From: Bryobacterales bacterium
Lineage (GTDB): Bacteria; Acidobacteriota; Terriglobia; Bryobacterales; Bryobacteraceae
Direction of reading: 5' to 3'
NCBI GenBank assembly: GCA_025353235.1
Contig: JANXQZ010000218.1
Span: 1-6,238 of the forward strand
Length of the DNA stretch: 6,238 nt
The notes beneath the pieces were generated by a model, which saw only the letters and a list, made by a program, of their open reading frames with translations, searched no databases and was not told where the DNA came from. Made by a program: the position numbers and the translations under genes. How positions within the stretch are numbered: the stretch's first letter is position 1; every line of letters begins with the position of its first letter. Below are positions 1 through 5,723 of this stretch, piece after piece.

Positions 1-1
1 G

Positions 2-607
2 CTCCCACTCAAAAGCCAATACGGGCCGACCATCAACGAGGGCATCGCAAATCTGGAACAGGCCCTCAGGCTCGACCCCAACTACGACGATGCCATGGCT
101 TATCTGAACCTGCTTTTCCGTGAACGTGCCGACCTTGCGGAGACAGCGATAGAGTATCAGCAGGACATAGCCACGGCGGACGATTGGGTTCAAAAATCGC
201 TTGCATCGAAAAAGTTGAAGGCGAGCAAATGGTATGCTCCGTCTGCCAACGGCCCTCCGCAACCTCCGCCGTCGCCTCCGCCACCGCCGTCGGGACAGGT
301 CGCGGGAGACAGCCCTCAGCGGATTCGAGTTGGCGGAAACGTTGCGGCCGCCAATCTGAACTATAAGGTTGCTCCCATTTATCCGCCGCTCGCCAGGCAA
401 GCCCGCATCCAGGGCACGGTCCGCTTTTCCGTACTTATCGGCAAGCGCGGACAAGTCGAAAAGCTGCAGCTAATCAGCGGCCACCCTCTACTGGTAGGGC
501 CCGCTCAGGAAGCGGTGGCGCAGTGGATCTACAAGCCGACTCTGCTGAACGGATCGCCTGTTGAAGTGCTCACCGAAGTAGATGTGAACTTCAGCTTGCA
601 ACCTTAA
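2..607 (+). CDS. TPR protein with proline-rich linker and TonB C-terminal domain (5' end outside window)
   Basis: The reading frame is open from base 2 to the TAA at 605-607 (201 residues) and has no start in the window. The ATG at 95 lies inside a TPR helix, so the gene begins upstream. Residues about 11-45 form the end of a TPR array (INEGIANLEQALRLDPNYDD, then AMAYLNLLFRERADL). Residues about 85-96 are almost all proline, and about 107-201 are a TonB C-terminal domain (YPPLARQARIQGTVRF, then QWIYKPTLLNG). In classical TonB this domain contacts the TonB box of outer-membrane transporters. A TPR fusion may instead scaffold envelope partners. I recall similar TPR proteins from Acidobacteriota. 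The stop overlaps the next start, indicating translational coupling. Family assignment is firm; the physiological partner is unknown, and any N-terminal anchor or signal peptide is out of view. Confidence 0.88.
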   Translation, partial: LPLKSQYGPTINEGIANLEQALRLDPNYDDAMAYLNLLFRERADLAETAIEYQQDIATADDWVQKSLASKKLKASKWYAPSANGPPQPPPSPPPPPSGQVAGDSPQRIRVGGNVAAANLNYKVAPIYPPLARQARIQGTVRFSVLIGKRGQVEKLQLISGHPLLVGPAQEAVAQWIYKPTLLNGSPVEVLTEVDVNFSLQP

Positions 608-990
608 TGGCGATGCAAATCCTCACGCGCGCCCTTTTTGCATTAGGGGCTTTAGCTTCGGCAGGCGGGATAGCTGAAAGCCCTCCGCATGGAATTCGAT
701 ATAGCGGCAACTTGCCGGCTCAGGATCTGATCTATAAAGTTCTGCCCACTTATTCGCTGGCGGCCAAGCGAGCCCGCATCCAGGGCACAGTCCGGTTCTT
801 AGCAGTGATCGATAAGGAGGGAAGAGTCGCAAATCTCCGACTGATCAGCGGCCACCCCTTGCTGGTAGAATCTGCCCAAGCAGCAGCCAAACAGTGGATC
901 TACAAACCACCTCTATTGAATGGCGCGCCTACTGAAGCGATCACCCAACTGGATGTGAACTTTACTCTGTATCCCACCATCGAGCAGTAA
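607..990 (+). CDS. Small exported TonB C-terminal-domain protein, tandem paralogue of the preceding domain
   Basis: This is a 127-residue protein whose ATG (607-609) overlaps the upstream TAA as TAATG. There is no clear Shine-Dalgarno, so translation probably depends on reinitiation. An in-frame ATG at 613 is an alternative start. Residues 1-23 look like a signal peptide (Arg8, hydrophobic 9-17, possible cleavage after ASA at 19 or GIA at 23). Residues about 30-122 are a TonB C-terminal domain. By hand count it matches the upstream TonB domain at 57 of 95 positions, including RARIQGTVRF, LISGHPLLV and QWIYKP. Unlike classical TonB, it has no long proline spacer and perhaps no membrane anchor, so it may be a free periplasmic protein rather than an ExbBD-driven transducer. 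Domain call is firm; function is inferred. Confidence 0.87.
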   Translation: MAMQILTRALFALGALASAGGIAESPPHGIRYSGNLPAQDLIYKVLPTYSLAAKRARIQGTVRFLAVIDKEGRVANLRLISGHPLLVESAQAAAKQWIYKPPLLNGAPTEAITQLDVNFTLYPTIEQ

Positions 991-998
991 TCCCGCGA

Positions 999-1009
999 TA
1001 AAATAGGAC
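999..1009 (+). promoter_or_regulatory. Candidate -10 box for a leaderless transglutaminase transcript
   Basis: TAAAAT at 999-1004 differs from TATAAT at one position and ends five bases before the ATG at 1010. A transcript from it would start at or next to the ATG. This could explain the absence of a usable Shine-Dalgarno: the AGGA at 1005-1008 is one base from the ATG, too close for normal spacing. No good -35 is visible (ACCATC lies 17 bases upstream). The promoter would give the transglutaminase expression independent of the TonB genes. Confidence 0.4.
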
Positions 1010-3139
1010 ATGACCAGAGCCGCCACGGGACCCGCGTCGCCCGTGGAACGCTTCTTCGAATTCTCGCTGCTAGGGCTGCTGACTAGCGGATATCTCGCCG
1101 TGGTGGGATCCGGTTATCTGGATCTCCCGACGATCCTTTTGACCGCGAGCGCTCTTCTCTTGCGCGGTCTCCTCGTCAGCGGGCTCGTGCGGTTTGAGAT
1201 TTCGCCCAAGGCGGTTGCCGCTGTCACTCTGGTCTACATGGGGTTTTATCCCCTCGATTATGCCTTCTTGTCGAAGGCGTTTCTACCAGCCACGGTCCAT
1301 CTAGTTCTGTTCATCGCGTCGATCAAAATTCTTACCGCCAGCACGAACCGCGATTATTTCTTCGTCAAGATCATCGCCTTTATGGAGTTGCTGGCGGCGT
1401 GCGTCCTTTCTTCGAGCTTTAACTTTTCACTGTTCCTGGCGCTGTTTCTGGTGCTCGGCGTCGCGACGTTCATGAGCTCGGAAATTCGCCGCGCCGCCCA
1501 GAAATTTCCAGTGGTCAGAGTTTCTTCCCGAGGCACAGGCTGGCGTCTCTTCGGGGTGGCGGTCACAGTTTCGGGCGGCATTCTCGTGATTACGGCGATG
1601 CTGTTTTTCCTGCTTCCGCGCACGGCCCGCGCGGCCCTGCAGCATATTTTCCAACATCGCTACCATCTCGCCGGATTCTCAAATGAAGTGAATCTCGGCG
1701 ACATCGGCGAGGTGAAGAAGCAGGGCACTCCGGTCATGCACGTCAAAATGGGCGCGCGTCCGGATTTGCTTGGGACGCTGCGTTGGCGCGGTTCCGCGCT
1801 TTCTCAATTTGACGGGCATCGCTGGTTTAATCCGCCCGGGCGCGGCGAAATGTTGCGGCCCGATTCGCGCGGCCAGCTTTCTCTCGGTCCGTGGCGCCGC
1901 CGCAAGGGACTCTCCTACGCGGTGCATCTCAACGACGCCGCCCCGGACGGAACGCTCTTCTTCGCGGGCACGCCTCAATCCTTGCGGATCGATACAGCGG
2001 TGGTCATCCATACCGCAGTCGACAGCTACAGGCTGATTGGAGGCGGCTATTCGGGATTGAACTATCAGGTTTTCAGTTACCTCGAACCGAACAGCTTAGA
2101 CCCTATTGGAGGAGCCTCCGATCCGCCCCCGGTTCAACTCACGCCCGCCCTGCGGCGGATCAATCTTCAGTTGCCTCCACTGGACACCCGCATTTCGACC
2201 CTGGCTCGTGCCGTTACCGACGCGCAAGAATCGCCCGAGAGAAAGGCTCGGCTGCTTGAGGGTTTTCTGCGCAAGACGTACGGATACACGCTGGAGTTGC
2301 CGCAAACCGAGGTCTCTCAGCCCCTCGCCGATTTTCTGTTTCATCGTAAGAAGGGCCATTGCGAATACTTTGCCTCTGCCATGGCGGTGATGTTGCGAAC
2401 GGTGGGCATTCCTTCCCGCGTGGTCACTGGATTCGCAGGTGGCGTCTACAATCCGATCAGCGGCTGGTATGTCGTCCGCGCATCGGACGCGCACAGTTGG
2501 GTGGAGGCTTACCTTCCTCGGCTGGGCTGGACCACGTTTGATCCCACTCCGCCCGATCCGAATCCACCCGGCGTATCGCTGCTCTCGCGCCTCGGATTTT
2601 ACGTCGATGCCGCCGAAGTGTTCTGGCAGGATTGGGTCCTGAACTATGACCTGGACCGGCAGCTCCAATTGGCTTCCCGCATGGACCAGTCCACCCGCAA
2701 TGTGAACTGGAACTGGCTGGATAATTTCAGCAACCCGGATTCGCAATGGAAGTCCAAGGCGGCCAACTTCGGGTCCACTTACGGGGCCGCGGGCATGGTG
2801 ATCGCGATCCTTGGATTCGTGCTCGTGCGGTATGGCAAGGATGGCCTGCAATGGTGGCAGGCGCAGCTTCGGCTCCGTAGAGTGCGGCTGGGGGAAGTGC
2901 ATCCGTCAGACGCTACGCTGCTTTATGAGCGCATGCTGAAATGCTTAAAGCGGCGAGGGATCGAGAAGCCGGAATGGTTGACGCCGGTCGAGTTTTCCAG
3001 GGCGGTGGCGGATGGGGATTTGTCGGTGTTGGTGGGGGACATCACGCTGGCGTATAACGAGCTGCGCTTTGGCGGGCGGGAAGAGGCTGCGGGGAGAATG
3101 GTGGATTTGTTGGGCCAACTGGAATCCGTTCCGAGGTGA
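1010..3139 (+). CDS. TgpA-like membrane transglutaminase (DUF3488, transglutaminase core, DUF4129-like tail)
   Basis: This 709-residue protein has the three-part layout and length of the TgpA family. Residues about 17-203 hold six or seven hydrophobic segments (DUF3488-like). A soluble, probably periplasmic, region follows with the transglutaminase core: Cys451 in KKGHCEYFASAMAVMLR, His495 in SDAHSWVEAYLP, and Asp511 in TTFDPTPP. The spacings of 44 and 16 residues agree with those I recall for Pseudomonas TgpA. A further membrane segment lies at about 592-610, and a cytoplasmic DUF4129-like tail with PEWLTPVEF follows. The triad is complete, so activity on peptides or proteins is plausible, but the substrate is unknown. 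The family often sits with MoxR ATPase and DUF58 genes; neither is next to it here. ATG 1010 was chosen. GTG 1043 (start at VERFFEFSLL) is an alternative. Confidence 0.93.
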   Translation: MTRAATGPASPVERFFEFSLLGLLTSGYLAVVGSGYLDLPTILLTASALLLRGLLVSGLVRFEISPKAVAAVTLVYMGFYPLDYAFLSKAFLPATVHLVLFIASIKILTASTNRDYFFVKIIAFMELLAACVLSSSFNFSLFLALFLVLGVATFMSSEIRRAAQKFPVVRVSSRGTGWRLFGVAVTVSGGILVITAMLFFLLPRTARAALQHIFQHRYHLAGFSNEVNLGDIGEVKKQGTPVMHVKMGARPDLLGTLRWRGSALSQFDGHRWFNPPGRGEMLRPDSRGQLSLGPWRRRKGLSYAVHLNDAAPDGTLFFAGTPQSLRIDTAVVIHTAVDSYRLIGGGYSGLNYQVFSYLEPNSLDPIGGASDPPPVQLTPALRRINLQLPPLDTRISTLARAVTDAQESPERKARLLEGFLRKTYGYTLELPQTEVSQPLADFLFHRKKGHCEYFASAMAVMLRTVGIPSRVVTGFAGGVYNPISGWYVVRASDAHSWVEAYLPRLGWTTFDPTPPDPNPPGVSLLSRLGFYVDAAEVFWQDWVLNYDLDRQLQLASRMDQSTRNVNWNWLDNFSNPDSQWKSKAANFGSTYGAAGMVIAILGFVLVRYGKDGLQWWQAQLRLRRVRLGEVHPSDATLLYERMLKCLKRRGIEKPEWLTPVEFSRAVADGDLSVLVGDITLAYNELRFGGREEAAGRMVDLLGQLESVPR
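3133..3139 (+). promoter_or_regulatory. Shine-Dalgarno overlapping the transglutaminase stop codon
   Basis: GAGGTGA at 3133-3139 is a strong ribosome binding site. Its last three bases are the transglutaminase stop codon, and GAGG ends six bases before the TTG at 3143. This supports the rare TTG as the start of the next gene and implies coupled translation of the two genes. Confidence 0.75.
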
Positions 3140-3142
3140 AGC

Positions 3143-3997
3143 TTGAATCGCACTCTCATCATTGGTGCCACCGGAAACGTCGGTCGCCAGGTTGTGTCTC
3201 AGTTGTCGGCCACAGGCGCGCAAGTCCGCGCGTTGTCGCGCAACCCGGACGCGGCTCGTTTTCCGCAACACGTTGAGGTGGTGCGCGGAGATCTCGCTCG
3301 TCCCGAAAGCCTTGATCGATGTCTGGACGGCATCGATGCGGTGTTCCTGGTGTGGACCGCTCCACCAGCGACCATCGTTCCCGCTCTGGAGCGGATCGCG
3401 GACCACGCACAACGCATCGTATTCCTCTCGGCTCCGCTTAAAACGCCACACCCCTTCTTCCAACAGCCCAACCCAGCCAGATTGGTGGGCGAGCAAATCG
3501 AGCGGCTGATCGAGACCTCGGGGCTCGAGTGGACGTTCCTGCGGCCCGGAATGTTCGCCGGAAATTCCGTACGCTTCTGGGGGCCGCAGATTCGTGCCGG
3601 CGATGTCGTGCGCTGGCCCTATCTCGCTGCTCCTACGGCCCCGATCGATGAGTGTGACATCGCCGCAGTGGCCGTCCGTGCCTTGTGTGAGGACGGACAC
3701 GCCGGAGCGGAATACGTGCTGACCGGGCCTCAATCCCTGAGCCAATTCGAGCAGGTGTCCACAATCGGTCGCTTGATCGGTCGCTCGCTGCGTATCGAAG
3801 AGATCTCGCCCGACGAGGCCCGGCGTGAGTTGCTCGCTGGCATGCCTGCGGTCGCTGTGAATATGCTGCTCGACGCCTGGGCTGCCGCACTGGGGCAACC
3901 TGCTTTTGTTACATCCACGGTCGCAGAGCTCACAGGAATTCCGGCACGGACATTCCTTAACTGGGCCAGCGAACACGCTGGGGAATTCCGAGCGTGA
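3143..3997 (+). CDS. NmrA-like NAD(P)-binding protein (atypical short-chain dehydrogenase/reductase)
   Basis: The protein has 284 residues, a usual length for NmrA-like/SDR_a5 proteins. TTG 3143 is chosen because a strong Shine-Dalgarno precedes it and the Rossmann fold begins at once. The nucleotide-binding loop is GATGNVG at residues 8-14. RALSRNP (29-35) follows strand 2, and VRGD (47-50) and DAVFLVW (65-71) match the expected fold. SGLEWTFLRPGMF (126-138), IDECDIAAVAVRAL (168-181) and the C-terminal TGIPARTFLNWASEHAGEF (264-282) are typical of NAD(P)H-binding quinone-reductase-like or NmrA-like proteins. I see no canonical YxxxK pair, so it may be a reductase on an unknown substrate or a redox sensor. 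It sits three bases after the transglutaminase gene, probably in the same transcript. No functional link between the two is evident. Confidence 0.9.
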   Translation: MNRTLIIGATGNVGRQVVSQLSATGAQVRALSRNPDAARFPQHVEVVRGDLARPESLDRCLDGIDAVFLVWTAPPATIVPALERIADHAQRIVFLSAPLKTPHPFFQQPNPARLVGEQIERLIETSGLEWTFLRPGMFAGNSVRFWGPQIRAGDVVRWPYLAAPTAPIDECDIAAVAVRALCEDGHAGAEYVLTGPQSLSQFEQVSTIGRLIGRSLRIEEISPDEARRELLAGMPAVAVNMLLDAWAAALGQPAFVTSTVAELTGIPARTFLNWASEHAGEFRA

Positions 3998-4059
3998 TCT
4001 ACAATTCCGATCTGTCGTAACTGCTATGTCTTGTCGGACGGCATACTGAGAATCCGCGA

Positions 4060-4093
4060 TTGTCGTCCAAGTCGTTTACGCTACGATCTAAAC
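4060..4093 (+). promoter_or_regulatory. Candidate antitoxin promoter with possible operator; leaderless start
   Basis: TTGTCG (4060-4065), a 16-base spacer and TACGAT (4082-4087) resemble a sigma-70-type promoter. The -10 box ends six bases before the ATG at 4094, so transcription would begin about at the start codon. No Shine-Dalgarno precedes that ATG, consistent with a leaderless message. A short inverted repeat, GTTTA (4074-4078) and TAAAC (4089-4093), brackets the -10 box and could be an operator for autoregulation by the toxin-antitoxin complex. All of this comes from pattern only. Confidence 0.4.
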
Positions 4094-4312
4094 ATGACAG
4101 GTTTGCTTCAAGAGGCGTTGCGGCGCGTGGAATCTATCTCGCAAGAGGAGCAAGATGCTATCGCATCGCAGATCATGGAAGCTCTGGACGATGAAGAAAG
4201 ATGGGTCGGCAGCTTTCGTAGAAAACCAGCCGCGCTGCGAGTTCTGGCGGATCAGGCCATAGAGGAGCACCGGCGTGGTGAAACGCGCGCCTTAGATGAA
4301 CTGATTGAATGA
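4094..4312 (+). CDS. Type II antitoxin-like protein
   Basis: This is a 72-residue, charged, mostly helical protein. Its opening (MTGLLQEALRRVESISQEEQDAIASQIMEAL) and its ending (ADQAIEEHRRGETRALDELIE) resemble small antitoxins I recall being encoded immediately before RelE/ParE-type toxins. In that class the C-terminal half wraps the toxin and the N-terminal half may bind the operator. Its TGA overlaps the toxin start as ATGA, the usual toxin-antitoxin coupling. The ATG at 4094 is preferred over an in-frame TTG at 4031, which would add 21 residues unlike the family and would read through the candidate promoter. The antitoxin frame looks intact although the partner toxin is damaged. The exact DNA-binding fold cannot be named from sequence alone. 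Confidence 0.78.
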   Translation: MTGLLQEALRRVESISQEEQDAIASQIMEALDDEERWVGSFRRKPAALRVLADQAIEEHRRGETRALDELIE

Positions 4313-4560
4313 AGTCGTTCACCTCGCGCCCCTTTCGCGAGACGTACGCGAACCTTCCTCAGGAAGCACGATTGCGTGCACGGCGAGCTTACCAGTTGTT
4401 CCGGGCAAATCCCTCCCACCCCGGACTGGGTTTTAAGAAAGTTGACGAGGAAAACATTTACTCCGTCCGAGTCGGGCTGGGGTACCGCGCTCTGGGTCGA
4501 CTGGATGGCGACGAGATCGTTTGGTCTGGATCGGCCCTCACGCCGAGTATGACAAGCTGA
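4309..4560 (+). CDS. RelE/ParE-family toxin with frameshifted C-terminus (probably inactive)
   Basis: The open frame encodes 83 residues. SRPFRETYANLPQEARLRARRAYQLF, split around residues 5-31, then NPSHPGLGFKKV and YSVRVGLGYRALGRLDGDEIVW, match small RelE/ParE-superfamily toxins, which typically cleave mRNA at the ribosome (RelE) or act on gyrase (ParE). Family members I recall end in VWFWIGxHxEYDxLI. Here the frame goes VW then SGSALTPSMTS. Restoring one base at about 4525 (TGGTCTGG to TGGTTCTGG) yields WFWIGPHAEYDKLI and a stop at 4563-4565, giving 85 residues. A one-base deletion, or a sequence error, therefore best explains the ending. The lost tail carries the His/Glu/Tyr positions of this family's last strand, so the product is likely non-toxic. 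The start overlaps the antitoxin stop (ATGA). Confidence 0.8.
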   Translation: MKSFTSRPFRETYANLPQEARLRARRAYQLFRANPSHPGLGFKKVDEENIYSVRVGLGYRALGRLDGDEIVWSGSALTPSMTS

Positions 4561-4565
4561 TTTAA
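4525..4565 (+). other. Out-of-frame remnant of the toxin C-terminus
   Basis: Read from 4527 in the frame one base behind the toxin frame, this stretch encodes WIGPHAEYDKLI followed by TAA at 4563-4565. This is the ending expected for the toxin family and is not translated in the annotated frame. No recognisable slippery heptamer precedes it, so programmed frameshifting is not indicated. Confidence 0.75.
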
Positions 4566-4668
4566 GCGTGACCCGCTGCTTTCCAAAGTTGTAGCACACG
4601 TCGCGAATCAATCACGCGCTCTGTGCCGTTTGGTTCACGCGGGCTGATACGATGTCGAGACGATCAAC

Positions 4669-4967
4669 ATGCGCAATTCATTCAATGTGTTCATTTGCAG
4701 CACTTTCGACGACTTGAGCATCGAGCGAGAAGCGGTGCTCGAAGCCGTTACGCGGCTGCAATTACAGCATGATTGGATGGAGTTCTTTGGAGCTCGAGCA
4801 CAACAGCCCCTGGATACGTGCTTGGAAGAAGTTCGCGCAAGCCACATCCTGATAATCATCGTGGGACACCCCGATATGCGGAAGGCTATCGGCTCAAAAA
4901 ACCATGCTTGGTGACGCACGTTTCACAACGGGGCAGGCACTCGCTCTCCAGGTTGCGGTCGATTTGA
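4669..4967 (+). pseudogene. DUF4062 domain gene remnant, broken by frame change and internal deletion
   Basis: The ATG at 4669 opens an 81-residue frame ending at TGA 4912-4914. VFICSTFDDLSIEREAVLEAV (residues about 7-27, usually VFISSTFxDLxxER), MEFFGA, and LDTCLEEVRASHILIIIVGH match the start of the DUF4062 domain. The domain is often N-terminal in large multidomain proteins, including some STAND/NTPase-type proteins with suspected signalling or defence roles. After VGH the frame is wrong: the frame starting at 4872 reads RYAEGYRLKKPCLV, like the later 'EYxxAxxLxKPCLVY' part of the domain, then stops at 4965-4967. About 15-20 residues between these blocks appear to be missing, with a frame shift at the junction near 4870. 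TACGAT (4648-4653) is a weak -10 candidate. The remaining domains are absent, so this is a relic. The original effector domain is unknown. Confidence 0.7.
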
Positions 4968-5129
4968 GTCGTAACAATCCAGACCTTGAGTACCGTCGAG
5001 GTGGCGAGGTCACAGGCTCCTCTCAAAGCCGAACGAAACGTCCTCAAAGAGTTAGGCAGTATTGTTGAACCGTTAGACGGAACAAGCTTAGATGCTGTAA
5101 CCTTTTCACCCACATGCAGTAGTGTCTAG
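4968..5129 (+). other. Unassigned stretch, possible coding debris after the DUF4062 relic
   Basis: In the same frame as the second DUF4062 block, the 53 codons after its stop are open up to TAG 5127-5129 and include SQAPLKAERNVLKELGSIVE, which looks helical and protein-like. A second frame over 4905-5069 reads ALALQVAVDLSRNNPDLEY. Neither has a good start, and I recognise no family. The patch is best read as decayed coding sequence plus the upstream region of the sigma gene. A weak promoter-like pair (TTGAAC 5065-5070, 17 bases, TTAGAT 5088-5093) lies in it but is only a low-confidence candidate for the sigma operon. Confidence 0.35.
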
Positions 5130-5144
5130 TGTGGGGCCAACCAA

Positions 5145-5723
5145 GTGAATCCGACCGACGAAGCTCTCATGGCCCAAGTGCGCGAGGGCGACCTCCGCAA
5201 ACTGGCCCTGCTCTTCGAACGCCATCATCGCCCTCTCTACAACTTCTTCCTCCACATGAACGGAGATCGCGACCTCAGCGAAGACCTCGTTCAGGAAGTG
5301 TTCTTTCGCATCCTGCGCTACCGGCTCACCTATGACAACGCGCGGCCCTACAGCGCCTGGATGTACCAAATCGCTCGCAACATGAATACGGAAGCGGCCC
5401 ACAAGCGGAGAGGCGAATTGCGGTTGGTAGCTGCAAGCGGTGACGACGAAGGGGACGATATGCGCGAGCGGGCCCATCCCGCCCCAGGCGCAGAAGAGTC
5501 TTTGAGACACAGCCAGGAGATTGGGCTGCTTAAAAAGGCGTTGCATCATCTGCCCGCCGAAAAACGCGAGGTGCTGATCCTCAGCCGCTTTCAGAATTTG
5601 AAATACGAACAAATTGCCCAAGTATTGGGGTGCGAAGTGGGGGCAGTCAAGGTGCGCGTGTACCGAGCCATTCGAGCCCTGGGACAAATCTATTCGGAGC
5701 TATCGGGAGAAAAAGCATCATGA
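5145..5723 (+). CDS. ECF-type RNA polymerase sigma factor
   Basis: This 192-residue sigma-70-family protein has only regions 2 and 4, as in ECF sigma factors. Region 2 covers about residues 10-90, with DLSEDLVQEVFFRILRYR (43-60) for core binding and AWMYQIARNMNTEAAHKRR (71-89) for -10 recognition. An acidic linker (about 98-125) follows. Region 4 covers about 128-180: LPAEKREVLILSRFQNLKYE, then the helix-turn-helix IAQVLGCEVGAVKVRVYRAI, which would read the -35 element. GTG 5145 is chosen because NPTDEALMAQVREGD is a typical opening. ATG 5169 would cut that off. There is no strong Shine-Dalgarno. The stop overlaps the anti-sigma start (ATGA), so the two are co-translated and the sigma factor is presumably held inactive by its neighbour. 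The signal and regulon are not visible. Confidence 0.93.
   Translation: MNPTDEALMAQVREGDLRKLALLFERHHRPLYNFFLHMNGDRDLSEDLVQEVFFRILRYRLTYDNARPYSAWMYQIARNMNTEAAHKRRGELRLVAASGDDEGDDMRERAHPAPGAEESLRHSQEIGLLKKALHHLPAEKREVLILSRFQNLKYEQIAQVLGCEVGAVKVRVYRAIRALGQIYSELSGEKAS

Noticed and set aside
95..607. Complete 170-residue gene starting at ATG 95
   Set aside because: The frame is open and TPR-like back to base 2, and the ATG lies within a repeat helix, so the gene starts before the window.
2096..2902. Minus-strand open frame of 268 codons
   Set aside because: It is fully antisense to the transglutaminase core, including the codons of the catalytic residues, and shows no domain.
2945..3976. Minus-strand open frame of 343 codons
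   Set aside because: It lies antisense across two well-supported + strand genes, has low-complexity Arg/Gly/His-rich composition and matches no family; it is a shadow frame of GC-rich coding DNA.
4031..4093. TTG-initiated extension of the antitoxin
   Set aside because: The extra 21 residues do not resemble antitoxin N-termini, TTG has no Shine-Dalgarno, and the region contains the likely promoter.
4519..4530. Programmed -1 frameshift producing the full-length toxin
   Set aside because: The local sequence CGTTTGGTCTGG has no X-XXY-YYZ slippery heptamer, and I see no stimulatory structure; a deletion or sequence error is simpler.
4565..4577. Hairpin AGCG-TGACC-CGCT as a terminator after the toxin
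   Set aside because: The stem is only four base pairs and no T-run follows.
5106..5687. Minus-strand open frame of 193 codons
   Set aside because: It is antisense to the sigma factor gene, which has clear region 2 and region 4 motifs.
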